Shown: positions 7,875 through 16,240, counted from the stretch's first letter. The stretch: DNA of 29,053 nt from Blastocatellia bacterium (GCA_003487805.1 DNNE01000052.1:1961-31013), one strand, 5' to 3'. Notes: generated by a model not told the origin, from the letters alone. A program made the numbers and translations.

Positions 7875-8088
7875 GTCCGCGAAGCGACGCCAGCATAAAG
7901 CCTGGGGCGTCAGCCCCAGGATCGCCGTTTGGAAAAGTGACCAAGCCTGCGGAGCGGGCGGTAGCCCTATCAGATGAACTAACGTTGAAGGCGACCGCTA
8001 TCGCCCGCTTCGCGGGCTCGAATTATGTTCTGCTTTCTTGACCTGGGGCTGACGCCCCAGGCTTTACGCTGACGTCCGCTTCGCGGAC
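7875..8088. repeat. Large nested inverted repeat
   Basis: The outer arms 7875-7920 and 8042-8088 are near-perfect reverse complements over about 46 bases (one indel and a couple of mismatches). Each arm holds an internal hairpin, CCTGGGGCGTCAGCCCCAGG at 7901-7920 and its partner at 8042-8061. The interior has a second, weaker inverted pair built on GCGGAGCGGGCG and CGCCCGCTTCGCG. The linker between the hairpins (CAGCATAAAGCC) resembles the AATGTAATAGCC linker of other repeats here. It occupies most of the 360-base gap between the amidase gene and yceH. A transcript would fold strongly, so it may also end transcription. Confidence 0.85.
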
Positions 8089-8207
8089 TTACAACTTAGT
8101 CTTCCGGATCAGGCTCATACTTCGCAGGGTCTGCCTTGGAGTTCCGGAGCGCGAGCCAATGGATTGATTTCGACATTGTGAAATAGCAAGTCAATCGATC
8201 AAGCACG

Positions 8208-8213
8208 TATAAT
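8208..8213 (+). promoter_or_regulatory. Possible -10 box of yceH
   Basis: A perfect TATAAT sits 6 bases before the GTG at 8220 and 12 before the ATG at 8226. Transcription from it would begin at or very near the start codon, giving a leaderless or nearly leaderless message. No convincing -35 is seen at 16-18 bases upstream. Confidence 0.4.
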
Positions 8214-8225
8214 TCCCTCGTGTCG

Positions 8226-8876
8226 ATGCTAACCGAAACTGAAGTTCGCGTCCTTGGCTCGCTGGTCGAAAAACAGATCACGACGCCGGAGTATTATCCG
8301 CTCACCCTCAACTCGCTGACGGCGGCGTGCAATCAAAAGAACAATCGCAATCCAGTGACCGCATTGTCTGAAAGCGAAGTCGACGAGGCGCTCTTCACGT
8401 TGCGCGAGAAGAACCTCGCCTATGTCTTTCACGGCAGCACGAGTCGTGTCCCGAAATACAAACACGTCGCGCCGGAAAATCTACAGCTAAACCCGGCTGA
8501 GTTGGCGGCGATGTGCGTGTTGATGTTGAGCGGCCCGCAAACGGTCGGCGAGATTCGCACGCGCGGTTACCGACTTTATGAATTCACCGGATTGGAAGAA
8601 GTTGAAGAAACGCTGCGCGGGCTGATGGCCAGAGACCCTGAAGCTTTTGTGATGAAGCTTCCGCGCCAGGCAGGCCAAAAAGAAGCGCGCTTTGCGCAGC
8701 TTCTGGCAGGCGAGCCAATCATTGAAGCCGGCGAAGCGCCCAGCCCTGAGAGAGTAACGCGTCGCACCAGCGATGGAGATCGAGTTGCGAAACTTGAAGA
8801 GCAGGTGCAGACGCTCACCGAGCAAGTCGAAAATCTCTCGACCCAGTTTGCGGAATTCAAAAAGCAGTTTGAATGA
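8226..8876 (+). CDS. yceH: YceH-family (DUF480/UPF0502) protein
   Basis: 216 residues. The N-terminus matches the family: LTETEVRVLGSLVEKQITTP, then YYPLTLNSLTAACNQKNNRNP and LSESEVDEAL. Two winged-helix-like halves follow; the second contains AELAAMCVLMLSGPQTVGEI and FVMKLPRQAGQKEARFAQLL. The C-terminus (about 180-216) is a short coiled coil (VAKLEEQVQTLTEQVENLS). Molecular role is poorly known. It is not exported. An in-frame GTG at 8220 would add two residues. Neither start has a clear Shine-Dalgarno sequence, which fits the -10 box lying just upstream. It stands alone between two palindromic repeats. Confidence 0.93.
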   Translation: MLTETEVRVLGSLVEKQITTPEYYPLTLNSLTAACNQKNNRNPVTALSESEVDEALFTLREKNLAYVFHGSTSRVPKYKHVAPENLQLNPAELAAMCVLMLSGPQTVGEIRTRGYRLYEFTGLEEVEETLRGLMARDPEAFVMKLPRQAGQKEARFAQLLAGEPIIEAGEAPSPERVTRRTSDGDRVAKLEEQVQTLTEQVENLSTQFAEFKKQFE

Positions 8877-8917
8877 TTAAGATTCAATGAATCTGTGCTA
8901 GTGGTACGGCAGTGACT

Positions 8918-9141
8918 GCGCCGAAGGCGCGAAATGTAATAGCCCGGCCCAACGGGCCGGGTGGGCGTCGCGGAAATCAAGTAAAGCGCTGAAGGCGCGG
9001 AATCTAATCGTCTTTGCGAGAGTGCTTCACTAATACCTTTTAGCCTTCAACAATTCATGCCGCGCTTTTAGCGCTCCAAATCAATATGCGCACGTAACCC
9101 GGGCCGTTGGCCCGGGCTATTGCATTTAGCGCCTTCGGCGC
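8918..9141. repeat. Composite palindromic element, copy 1
   Basis: Left arm 8918-8961: hairpin GCGCCGAAGGCGC, linker GAAATGTAATAGCC, hairpin CGGCCCAACGGGCCGG. Right arm 9098-9141 is the reverse complement of the same series (CCCGGGCCGTTGGCCCGGG, then GGCTATTGCATTTA, then GCGCCTTCGGCGC). The interior holds two further short hairpins (8986-8998 and 9061-9075). The whole 342-base gap between yceH and the kinase gene holds this element and nothing else I can identify. A second copy with the same order but different stem sequences lies at 19848-20033. Confidence 0.85.
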
Positions 9142-9218
9142 TTAAGACAAACAGACCGCGTCAATTAATTGAAGCGTGAGTCAAGCTAGGTCCTTGCTCT
9201 CCCTCCGGGAGAAGAAGA

Positions 9219-11807
9219 TCAGGCCGTCAGCACTTCGCGAATCTTCAAGGCCAAAACATCAGGCGTAAATGGCTTTTCCAAAAACGCCGCCCGGCCGTCG
9301 AGCACTCCATGGTGAACGATCGCATCGTCCGTATAGCCCGACATATAAAGGACGCGCATGCCGGGCCGCGTGACGGACAGTTTCTCTGCCAGTTCACGTC
9401 CGCCCAGATGCGGCATTACCACGTCTGTTACCATCAGATCGATCGCGCCCTCGAACTGCTCAGAGACCTTGATTGCTTCGTTGCCGTCGCCGGCGCGAAG
9501 AACCTTGTAGCCGTTTGACTTTAAGATCTCCTGGGCCATGTCCCTGACGGCTTCTTCATCTTCGACCAGCAGTACGGTTTCGCTTCCAATTAAATTGTCA
9601 CTTCTTGCCAGCACAGGTTCAGCGATGTTAACCGCTTCATCCACGCGGGGCAGATAAATCTTAAACGTCGTGCCGTGGCCGGGCTCGCTGTAGACGGAAA
9701 TGTTTCCGCCTGATTGTTTGACGACGCCGTAGACTGTCGCCAACCCGAGTCCGGTGCCTTTTCCTTTTTCTTTCGTAGTGAAAAATGGCTCGAAGATTCG
9801 CGACTGCAATTCCTCAGTCATTCCGCAGCCGCTGTCGCTGACGGCGATCATAATATACGAGCCCGCCTCGACCGGCCGATGTGTCCGGGTGTAGCCGACG
9901 TCCAAATGAACGTTGTTGGTTTCAATCGTAAGGCTGCCACCCTCAGGCATTGCGTCGCGCGCGTTGACGGCGAGATTCAAAAGCACCTGTTCGATTTGTC
10001 CCGGGTCAGCCTTAACGTTCCCCAGGTCTGCGCTGAGCACCGTTCGCATGTCGATGTGCTCGCCAATTAAGCGACGCAACATCTTGTCCAGATCGCCGAT
10101 GACGACGTTAAGGGCGAGCACCTTTGGCTGCATCACCTGCTTGCGGCTGAAGGCCAGCAGCTGACTGGTCAAAGCTTTCGCGCGGTCGCCCGCTTTCTTG
10201 ATTTCACTTAGCTGCCGAACGGTACGTTCTTCATTTTCGGGAGTTCGCCGCAACAGCATGTCGGCGTAGCCGATAATCACCGCCAGCAGGTTGTTGAAGT
10301 CATGCGCGACGCCACCCGCGAGTTGGCCCACTGCTTCCATCTTTTGGGCCTGTCGTAATCGCTCTTCGCTGTCGTGCAGCGCCTCTTCCGCTTTCTTGCG
10401 TGCAGTGATATTACGCGAATTCACGACAATTCCATTGACGCTTGGTTCGTTCAGCAGGTTCGTCATGTTTGCTTCAACATGCAGCCAGGTTTGGTCACGA
10501 TGTCGCGCGCGCATTTCCACCGAACACGTTCGCCCTGGTTGCGCTCTAAGTTCGTCCAATAAAGCCAACACGCTTATCCGGTCTTCCGGATGCACAAACT
10601 CGCGCAGCTGTCTGCCGCTGAAGTCTGCCGGCTGATAACCAAAGATGCCTTCACTGCTGGGACTCATGTAGATCACTCTGCCGTCAACATCGATAATCGT
10701 GAACACGTCGGAAGAGTGCTTGACCAATGAAACGAAGCGCGCCTCGCTTTCGCGGGCGGCTTTCTCCTTCAGCAGTCGTGAATTCTCGCGCAAGGCCACG
10801 ATCTGCCGCGCCACCACCAAGGCGGTAATCATGAAAGCGCCCAGCGCGAGCCAAACAATCGGTTGCATGCCATTGTCGCGCTGAAATTTGAAGGCGACGA
10901 AGAGCAGCAGCGCATAGGCAACGCCGACGGCAGCGTAGGGCAGCCAACTGAATGGCGATTTCTCGGGACCCTCATTAACCTCAACAGGCTTTGGCTGACG
11001 CGCACCATAGAACTGCCGTTGCGCACTGAAGGCGATCAGCACGAATGCCAACATGTAGAAGCAATCGGGCCACGCTCCACCGACATAATTGTTTGAGAGC
11101 GTCTGATATGAATAGCCAAAGTCGGCGACCGCGTCGGCGAGGATTGCGAAACTCATAATCCCAAGGGCCGCGCGCACATTGCGTGACGGTCGTCTCAGCA
11201 GCACCGTGATCGCGCCAAACAGCAGTACGGTGTTGGCAACCGGGTAAGCGAGCGTAATGACAGTCTCGAGTGAGCTTGAATGTTCGGCCAGCGCCACCGG
11301 TCTGAGCACGAAATACCAAATTACGATGGTGGCGCCGAGCATCACTGTGCCCCCATCGAGCGCGAACGTCAGACGCGAGCGGCCGGCCCGTCCGAGCGGA
11401 AACATCAAGAGTGCGACGAGACAAATCGGATAGTACAAGAGGTAAGGAGCGTCGGCCCATGTGACGGTAAGATCGCCGCGCACTACTAATTCATAGTAGG
11501 CCCATATCACATTGCCGATGGTGTAGACCAGAAACGCGATCGTGAGCATCTTCCACGCACGCCGCTGCCTGATGTCGAGCGTGCGTTGACGTGACGCTCG
11601 CCAGGCGAGCAAAGTCATGCCCAAGCTCATCAGGGGTTGCACACAGTCAGTTACGAAAGTATTGACGTTGTCGCTCGGTTTGACTACGGATATCCAAAAA
11701 ACGTAGCCAACGAAAAAGAGTCCCATCGCAACTGTGACCACGCCGCCCCAATCACCCATCCATGATCGCAAGCCGGCGCGCGCTTTCTTTATCACTTCGT
11801 TTTTCAT
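9219..11807 (-). CDS. Membrane hybrid histidine kinase (TM array, PAS, kinase, receiver)
   Basis: 862 residues. About nine hydrophobic segments lie in the first 335 residues, forming an integral-membrane sensor. A PAS domain follows (about 352-470, VKHSSDVFTIIDVDGRVIYM). The kinase core has the H-box GGVAHDFNNLLAVI (H502), N-box NLAVNARDAMPEGG (611-624), G1 DSGCGM and G2 GKGTGLGLATVYG. The C-terminal receiver (about 744-862) carries the acidic pair in LLVEDEEAV, the phospho-acceptor D795 in VTDVVMP and K845 in LEKPF. The HDFNN H-box is typical of this PAS-kinase group. The ligand of the membrane domain is unknown. It lies 9 bases after a beta-barrel-like gene, so the two are probably co-transcribed. 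No separate output regulator is adjacent. Confidence 0.93.
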   Translation of the reverse strand: MKNEVIKKARAGLRSWMGDWGGVVTVAMGLFFVGYVFWISVVKPSDNVNTFVTDCVQPLMSLGMTLLAWRASRQRTLDIRQRRAWKMLTIAFLVYTIGNVIWAYYELVVRGDLTVTWADAPYLLYYPICLVALLMFPLGRAGRSRLTFALDGGTVMLGATIVIWYFVLRPVALAEHSSSLETVITLAYPVANTVLLFGAITVLLRRPSRNVRAALGIMSFAILADAVADFGYSYQTLSNNYVGGAWPDCFYMLAFVLIAFSAQRQFYGARQPKPVEVNEGPEKSPFSWLPYAAVGVAYALLLFVAFKFQRDNGMQPIVWLALGAFMITALVVARQIVALRENSRLLKEKAARESEARFVSLVKHSSDVFTIIDVDGRVIYMSPSSEGIFGYQPADFSGRQLREFVHPEDRISVLALLDELRAQPGRTCSVEMRARHRDQTWLHVEANMTNLLNEPSVNGIVVNSRNITARKKAEEALHDSEERLRQAQKMEAVGQLAGGVAHDFNNLLAVIIGYADMLLRRTPENEERTVRQLSEIKKAGDRAKALTSQLLAFSRKQVMQPKVLALNVVIGDLDKMLRRLIGEHIDMRTVLSADLGNVKADPGQIEQVLLNLAVNARDAMPEGGSLTIETNNVHLDVGYTRTHRPVEAGSYIMIAVSDSGCGMTEELQSRIFEPFFTTKEKGKGTGLGLATVYGVVKQSGGNISVYSEPGHGTTFKIYLPRVDEAVNIAEPVLARSDNLIGSETVLLVEDEEAVRDMAQEILKSNGYKVLRAGDGNEAIKVSEQFEGAIDLMVTDVVMPHLGGRELAEKLSVTRPGMRVLYMSGYTDDAIVHHGVLDGRAAFLEKPFTPDVLALKIREVLTA

Positions 11808-11816
11808 TTTTGTGAC

Positions 11817-12536
11817 CTAGAAGCTCAAGCCGTAATAAACGCCCAGCGCGTTGTTACCGCGACCCTGATTGCCGATGTTGTAGCCAACGTACAAGACGCT
11901 CTTAGGCGACAGCGTGATGCCACTGCCGGCGACCACATATCCGTAATCGTTGTTGCCCGTGGACCAATCAAGAACGAGCGAGATTTTCCTATTGAGTGGT
12001 TGTTCGTAACCCAGCAACAGACCTCTCTTTGTAGTTCCGTCTGCGAATGAGCCAACCAGCGCGTATCCACCGGCAGTGAGGCGCGGCCCGTGATCGCCTT
12101 TCATGCTCTTGCTGGCGACCGAGTAAATCATCGCGCGCGTCGTGTTCGTCGCGCGTTGCGTGATGGGGACGAAAACTACAGCGCCGGCGGCCACCGCGGT
12201 CCCTTTCGATTCGTTTTTATAAAGCTGAACTTTGAAGTTCGGTTGAATCTCAATTGGTTCGGACGGAGAGGTGCGCGTATAAAAAGCATTGAATCCAACT
12301 TCCACGCGTCGATTTACGCCATAGATGATTCGCGGGCCGTATGCCTGGTAGCCGCCGCTCTGAAACGACGACAGGTGAGCGGTAAAATCCGCTTCGACGT
12401 ACAGACGCTTCTTTGTTTGTATGTCAGTAGAGGGAATGTTAAATACAGTCGATTGCGCGGGCGCACCGTAGAAGGCGGCAACGACAAATGAAGCCGTCGA
12501 GATCATTCTCAGGCACTTGCGTTTTAGGTTAGTCAC
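11817..12536 (-). CDS. Exported beta-barrel-like outer-membrane protein, unknown function
   Basis: 239 residues, starting at GTG with a GAAAGGGA ribosome-binding site about 8 bases upstream. The signal peptide has a KRK n-region and the core ISTASFVVAAFYG, probably cleaved near APAQS. The mature chain alternates polar and hydrophobic residues in many short strands (RLYVEADFTAHLSS, GPRIIYGVNRRVEVGFNAFY, GLLLGYEQP) and ends in LGVYYGLSF. A final aromatic residue is the usual sign of an outer-membrane barrel. No specific family is recognised; it resembles transporter-like or DUF barrel proteins. It is the first gene of a pair with the membrane histidine kinase. Confidence 0.7.
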   Translation of the reverse strand: MTNLKRKCLRMISTASFVVAAFYGAPAQSTVFNIPSTDIQTKKRLYVEADFTAHLSSFQSGGYQAYGPRIIYGVNRRVEVGFNAFYTRTSPSEPIEIQPNFKVQLYKNESKGTAVAAGAVVFVPITQRATNTTRAMIYSVASKSMKGDHGPRLTAGGYALVGSFADGTTKRGLLLGYEQPLNRKISLVLDWSTGNNDYGYVVAGSGITLSPKSVLYVGYNIGNQGRGNNALGVYYGLSF

Positions 12537-12724
12537 GATGGGTCCCTTTCATTTGCTCCGTTGAAGTCGGAGGCTCAGAAGTACTTGCGAGCGTGGCGAA
12601 CCGCCGGAAGGATGGGATAAAGTCAGCGGCGCTGTACCGCAGTCAGGCGAAGAATCGGGTGAACTGCTGGCATTTTATTAACCGAAGCATTTGTCGTGCC
12701 CATGCGTTGGTCGTTGGAGATCCA

Positions 12725-13609
12725 ATGATGAAAGTGATTTCTGTAACCGCGCTTTTGCTGTCGCCGCTGCTCGTCCCGCGACTGGTTCACGCCCAACGCA
12801 AAAAGCCCGTGCCCGTCTGCATTCAGGCAGCGTTTGCCGCATTCAAACCCCTGCCGAAACTTGAATACGATTGTCCCGAGGGACAGGCGGATTATGGCGA
12901 GGAGATTTTAAAGTTGCCCGCGCGGCTGGCGGCCATTCACAAGCTGGAGAGATCGCTTGAATCACTGACCAGCGCGGCGTGGTGGAATGCGAATGTGGAC
13001 GAGCTGAATGGTTGTGATATTCACGGCAGCGCCGGCAAACTGAACGATGAAGAAAAACCGAAGGTCAACGATAACGATTATGATCTTAAAATCTTCGGTA
13101 ATCATCAGATGCGGTTGGCGGTGCTGGCCGATCCTTGTTTCGCGACCGGGTACTCCGGCTCAAACGCTTTCCTGCTGGTGCGGAGAGCTGGAAAAGTTTT
13201 TGTCACGCAGGTCCTGAATGGCTACGCTTCGCGCTTTGGTAACTCAGTAGGCGCCGACTTCGCCAACTTGAATGGGCAGACGATCGTGGAGATTTCGACT
13301 GCCAACAGTGTTCCGCCTTCGCTGTGGTATCACTTCTTTGTCATCGACCCCAGGACAAATAAGGCTGTGCCGAAGAAACTTTTTAAGGAAGACAATAAAC
13401 TCACGAATGAGATCTATTCAGACATGCTGATGGGCGAAGCGAAAGATTCTGGTCTCACGAGAGACGCGAAGGAATTGAACATCATTCGTAATGGTCGCCT
13501 GGCGCCCTCATTTAGCGCATACATGCAGGACGAAAATGGAAAAGTCGACGGCCGCCTGCGCCGGATCATCTATCGATGGAATGGCCGGTTTTATGCTCCA
13601 GGGCGCTGA
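12725..13609 (+). CDS. Exported protein of unknown function
   Basis: 294 residues from the ATG at 12725 (or 12728), preceded by GGAGA. The frame is open upstream to 12593, but that stretch is basic and lacks protein character. The signal peptide is MMKVISVTALLLSPLLVPRL followed by VHAQ. The mature region has cysteines near its start (VCIQAAF, YDCPEG) and a mixed alpha/beta composition. It ends with RRIIYRWNGRFYAPGR, which looks like a closing beta-strand pair. I recognise no family. Two further exported-protein genes follow on the same strand, 35 and 62 bases apart. Confidence 0.7.
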   Translation: MMKVISVTALLLSPLLVPRLVHAQRKKPVPVCIQAAFAAFKPLPKLEYDCPEGQADYGEEILKLPARLAAIHKLERSLESLTSAAWWNANVDELNGCDIHGSAGKLNDEEKPKVNDNDYDLKIFGNHQMRLAVLADPCFATGYSGSNAFLLVRRAGKVFVTQVLNGYASRFGNSVGADFANLNGQTIVEISTANSVPPSLWYHFFVIDPRTNKAVPKKLFKEDNKLTNEIYSDMLMGEAKDSGLTRDAKELNIIRNGRLAPSFSAYMQDENGKVDGRLRRIIYRWNGRFYAPGR

Positions 13610-13644
13610 CCGGAAGAGGCTACAAATACCATCAGGAGCGCGCT

Positions 13645-14370
13645 ATGAAACAACTGATCTGGACATCTTTAGTTGCCGCGTTTTTCTTCATCATGCTGAC
13701 TCCATATCTGACGCTAGCGCAGAAACCTGCGCCGCAAAAGTTCAGTCACGCGGTCGAGCGATCAGAGGATGCAGCGCGCCTGCTTTCGTTGCTGGTCGAT
13801 CCCAACACTGGTTTTCCGAAAGCCTTAATCGATAAGGCCCGCGTAATCGCAGTGTTTCCGCATGCAGCTCGTGAGGACGTACTGGTTCGAAAGTTCCTTC
13901 AGGGATACGGGGTAATAAGCGCGCGAGACCAGAATGGTTGGTCGCTGCCGGCCTTCTATCAATTTCTGTCGGCGCCACGAAAATTCGCAGGAGGTTCCAA
14001 CGAAAATCTTGGGCTGATTCTCTTGTTCATGAATGACGATGCGTTGTCGTGGTTGGAAAAAAAGAAGTCTGAATTTAAGCATGAGCGCGGTGCGACGCTC
14101 GGGCCTGTGGGTGCCGCAAGTGTGCAGTCTCAGAATTGGGCCGGTAAACAAATCGTTGCTTACACTTATTACAACGGCAAGCTAAACGGGAAAATTGATC
14201 CCGATTTCTTTAACGATTTTATGCTCGAGCAGGATAACAATATCAACCTGCCAGTCTATGGCGCAAACGGGCGCGAAGTTCTCGGAGGCAAAAAGGTCGA
14301 TCTCACATCTTTGCCTGCCGGGATCTCGGCTTTTCAGGAAGCGCTGCGCAAGCAACAACCCGCGCAATAA
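13645..14370 (+). CDS. Exported SYLF (Ysc84-like) domain protein
   Basis: 241 residues from the ATG at 13645, which has AGGAG 6 bases upstream. The upstream open frame overlaps the previous gene and is discarded. The signal peptide is MKQLIWTSLVAAFFFIMLTP ending near TLAQ. The mature part has the SYLF layout: IDKARVIAVFPH, GYGVISARDQNGWSLPAFYQ, NLGLILLFMNDDALSWL. SYLF domains bind phosphoinositides or other lipids in characterised eukaryotic members; the bacterial role is unclear. The family match rests on pattern rather than an alignment. It is in tandem with two other exported proteins. Confidence 0.7.
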   Translation: MKQLIWTSLVAAFFFIMLTPYLTLAQKPAPQKFSHAVERSEDAARLLSLLVDPNTGFPKALIDKARVIAVFPHAAREDVLVRKFLQGYGVISARDQNGWSLPAFYQFLSAPRKFAGGSNENLGLILLFMNDDALSWLEKKKSEFKHERGATLGPVGAASVQSQNWAGKQIVAYTYYNGKLNGKIDPDFFNDFMLEQDNNINLPVYGANGREVLGGKKVDLTSLPAGISAFQEALRKQQPAQ

Positions 14371-14432
14371 GTTGATTGACGACCGTTTCCCGCGGCGCTA
14401 GTATTCGCCCCAACTTGAAAGGAGCTGGTCCC

Positions 14433-15275
14433 ATGTTCACCCGATGGTTTTGTTCCCTCGTACTCGTTGTCTGCGTTTCTCTTTTGATTAGTTCGAGCGC
14501 GCGTGCGCAATACAAATTGGAAACCTGCGAAGACTTGAAGATCGCCGAAGCGCATTTCGGCATTAACACGATCGAAACCGCGACGTGCGTTAATCCGACA
14601 AAGACGTTTAGTCCGAAGGGCACGCTGCGCAACGTCAACGTTGTCTATTCTTTCCCGAAGGTGCCGACCGGCGCCGGCGTGACCTTCATGATCACCAAAG
14701 AAAACGCCGACGGTGAATACGTCGAGAATAAGGATTATATGGTCTCGCCACAGCACACGACTGCTTACGCGCGCTTCACCATCAACACGCCTGGAAAATA
14801 TTTCGTGCGGTTGGCGAACTATTACAACAAGGCACAAGTGTGGGCCACCGGGGATTTCACCGTCGGCGCCGACACAGTTGGACCACGTTCGGTTGGCAAC
14901 ACGGCCGCGGGCGGCGGCAAGGTCTGGATCTGCAAGAGCGTCGATGACAGTTGGAACTGCGTCGGCGGAGCCAATGAATGGAAAGCGCGTGCGGGATTCG
15001 ATGTTCTATTCAAGAACCCGACTCCGGTGGGCGTCGATTTCATCGGCATAATTTTTTATAAGCAGGATGCGAGCGGCAAAGACGTCGAGTTCATGACGGA
15101 ATACCAGCAGAACATGGGCGAGAAAAACCGCATGTATGCAACCGGCAACAACGAGATTACTCTGCCCGCTGGAGTCTTTTCCGTTTACGTGATCGCCTGG
15201 GGCAAGCGCGAAACGATGGAGCATCGCGGGAACTTAACAGAGTACTTTGCGAAGATGACGTTGACGGTGAAGTGA
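14433..15275 (+). CDS. Exported beta-rich protein, probably two Ig-like domains
   Basis: 280 residues from the ATG at 14433, with AAAGGAG at 14418-14424. The signal peptide MFTRWFCSLVLVVCVSLLIS ends near ARAQ. Two beta-rich halves are separated by a glycine-rich linker (GNTAAGGGK, about residues 150-158). In the first, VNVVYSFPKVPTGAGVTFMI leads to TPGKYFVRLANYY. In the second, FDVLFKNPTPVGVDFIGIIF leads to PAGVFSVYVIAWG. The matching strand order suggests an internal duplication of an Ig-like fold (inference). No known family recognised. It is last of three tandem exported proteins and is followed by a short hairpin. Confidence 0.72.
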   Translation: MFTRWFCSLVLVVCVSLLISSSARAQYKLETCEDLKIAEAHFGINTIETATCVNPTKTFSPKGTLRNVNVVYSFPKVPTGAGVTFMITKENADGEYVENKDYMVSPQHTTAYARFTINTPGKYFVRLANYYNKAQVWATGDFTVGADTVGPRSVGNTAAGGGKVWICKSVDDSWNCVGGANEWKARAGFDVLFKNPTPVGVDFIGIIFYKQDASGKDVEFMTEYQQNMGEKNRMYATGNNEITLPAGVFSVYVIAWGKRETMEHRGNLTEYFAKMTLTVK

Positions 15276-15290
15276 GTGGGGCGGGGCAGT

Positions 15291-15312
15291 AGCCCGACCG
15301 TAAGGGAGGGCT
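15291..15312. repeat. Short palindromic unit after the exported-protein genes
   Basis: AGCCC (15291-15295) pairs with GGGCT (15308-15312) around GACCGTAAGGGA. It lies 16 bases past the stop of the preceding gene and has no T-tract, so it looks like a dispersed repeat rather than a standard terminator. Confidence 0.4.
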
Positions 15313-15335
15313 CAAGGTGATGTGAGGAGCATATT

Positions 15336-15482
15336 ATGCACGACGCAGTAATTGAACCAATGCATCCGAATCTGTCAATCGATGAGCAAGACACGAAAGA
15401 CTTTGGAGAGTCATTATTATTGAAAGAAATGAAATGGGGCGCAGAATTGAGAACAATTCAAACGAGATCACTTGGAGGCTGA
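15336..15482 (+). CDS. Possible 48-residue small protein
   Basis: An ATG frame of 48 codons plus TGA, preceded by GAGGAGC 5 bases upstream. The peptide begins MHDAVIEPMHPNLSIDEQDT and ends in TRSLGG. It is acidic at the front and shows no domain, signal or membrane segment that I recognise. It lies in an AT-richer patch between a hairpin and a toxin-antitoxin pair on the other strand. The good ribosome-binding site is the main support. It could equally be a gene remnant or a chance frame. The remainder of this gap (to 15606) holds nothing I can identify. Confidence 0.3.
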   Translation: MHDAVIEPMHPNLSIDEQDTKDFGESLLLKEMKWGAELRTIQTRSLGG

Positions 15483-15606
15483 ACCTAACGTACGATGAGG
15501 CTTTCAGCGCTGCTAATCAATATAACCAAGAGTCCAACAAACAACGATGGATAAATGAAAAAACAAAACCATCGTGACCCGTAAGGTATATAGACTTTGA
15601 TATGGT

Positions 15607-15882
15607 TCATCCAGCTTTTCGGGCTTTCTGATCCAGATAGTGCTCATCGAGACCACGGCGAATAAATCTCTTAATTAATGTTTGCCGGCTGACGTTAAGC
15701 CTCCGAGCCGCCTCGTTCAATTCCTCGCTCATCTTCTTGTTCAGATCAATTCCGAGGCTGTCGAGCGGCGGCATCATCTTGCCATTGTTCGTAAAGTAAG
15801 AAGATATATCTTGTCCTTTGTCGGCAAGACGAGCTATCGATTCTGCGGATATCGTCTTTGTAGTCTTAGAGGTTTTCTTCAT
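15607..15882 (-). CDS. Antitoxin of a BrnT-type pair (CopG/ribbon-helix-helix-like)
   Basis: 91 residues. The C-terminal half contains MSEELNEAARRLNVSRQTLI followed by KRFIRRGLDEHY, the pattern of CopG/BrnA antitoxins, in which a ribbon-helix-helix or short helical segment binds the operator. The N-terminal half is lysine- and serine-rich and probably wraps the toxin. Its start overlaps the end of the toxin gene by 17 bases, so translation is likely coupled. Order toxin then antitoxin matches brnTA loci. The CopG assignment is firmer than the BrnA subfamily. Confidence 0.8.
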   Translation of the reverse strand: MKKTSKTTKTISAESIARLADKGQDISSYFTNNGKMMPPLDSLGIDLNKKMSEELNEAARRLNVSRQTLIKRFIRRGLDEHYLDQKARKAG

Positions 15883-16144
15883 AAAGCTTTCGCTCCTGCG
15901 CCGTCGATTTCCATAACGTCACGAGGTGACAGTATTCTCCGTCTTTATCTTCTCGGATTTCAAGGATCACTGAGAAGGGCTGCCCCCGGACCCAGCCAAT
16001 AGCGCGATACTGCTTCGGTCGATTAAGGCGTTCATCAAGGTAACATGGATGAGTAAATATCTCTTCAGCCTCTTCAAAACCAATCCCGCGCTTTGGATTA
16101 TTTCTGAGGGCGACACTCTTCTTTCTGTCAAACTTGAAGCGCAC
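15866..16144 (-). CDS. brnT: BrnT-family toxin
   Basis: 92 residues from a GTG start. BrnT features: FKFDRKKSVALRNNPKRGIG, FEEAEEIFTHP, and the C-terminal LVTLWKSTAQERKLYEE, corresponding to the iRiISaR-a---Er--Y signature. BrnT is a small RelE-like ribonuclease toxin neutralised by the protein encoded immediately downstream. It is divergent from the large kinase gene; the two starts are 96 bases apart, so this short gap must hold both promoters. A TATAAT lies at 16155-16160 on the plus strand. Confidence 0.82.
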   Translation of the reverse strand: MRFKFDRKKSVALRNNPKRGIGFEEAEEIFTHPCYLDERLNRPKQYRAIGWVRGQPFSVILEIREDKDGEYCHLVTLWKSTAQERKLYEENL

Positions 16145-16154
16145 GAAGCGACTC

Positions 16155-16160
16155 TATAAT
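16155..16160 (+). promoter_or_regulatory. Possible -10 box for the PknK-like kinase gene
   Basis: TATAAT, with TTGAAG at 16134-16139 and a 15-base spacer, which is shorter than ideal. It lies just upstream of the divergently read brnT start, so the antitoxin could affect both directions (inference). Confidence 0.35.
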
Positions 16161-16240
16161 ATGCCCGCACCAGTCGCAATGGTTTGTGAAGATTGATTCG
16201 AGGATCACCGCTTGCAATCCAGAAGTCGGCTGAATTAATC

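Noticed and set aside
7875..8088. CRISPR-like or IS-end appearance of repeated GC-rich blocks
   Set aside because: No regularly spaced direct repeats and no transposase; the structure is a single nested inverted repeat.
8096..8176. Minus-strand 26-residue tail (SIHWLALRNSKADPAKYEPD) that looks protein-like
   Set aside because: No ribosome-binding site or family match; too short to separate a gene remnant from chance.
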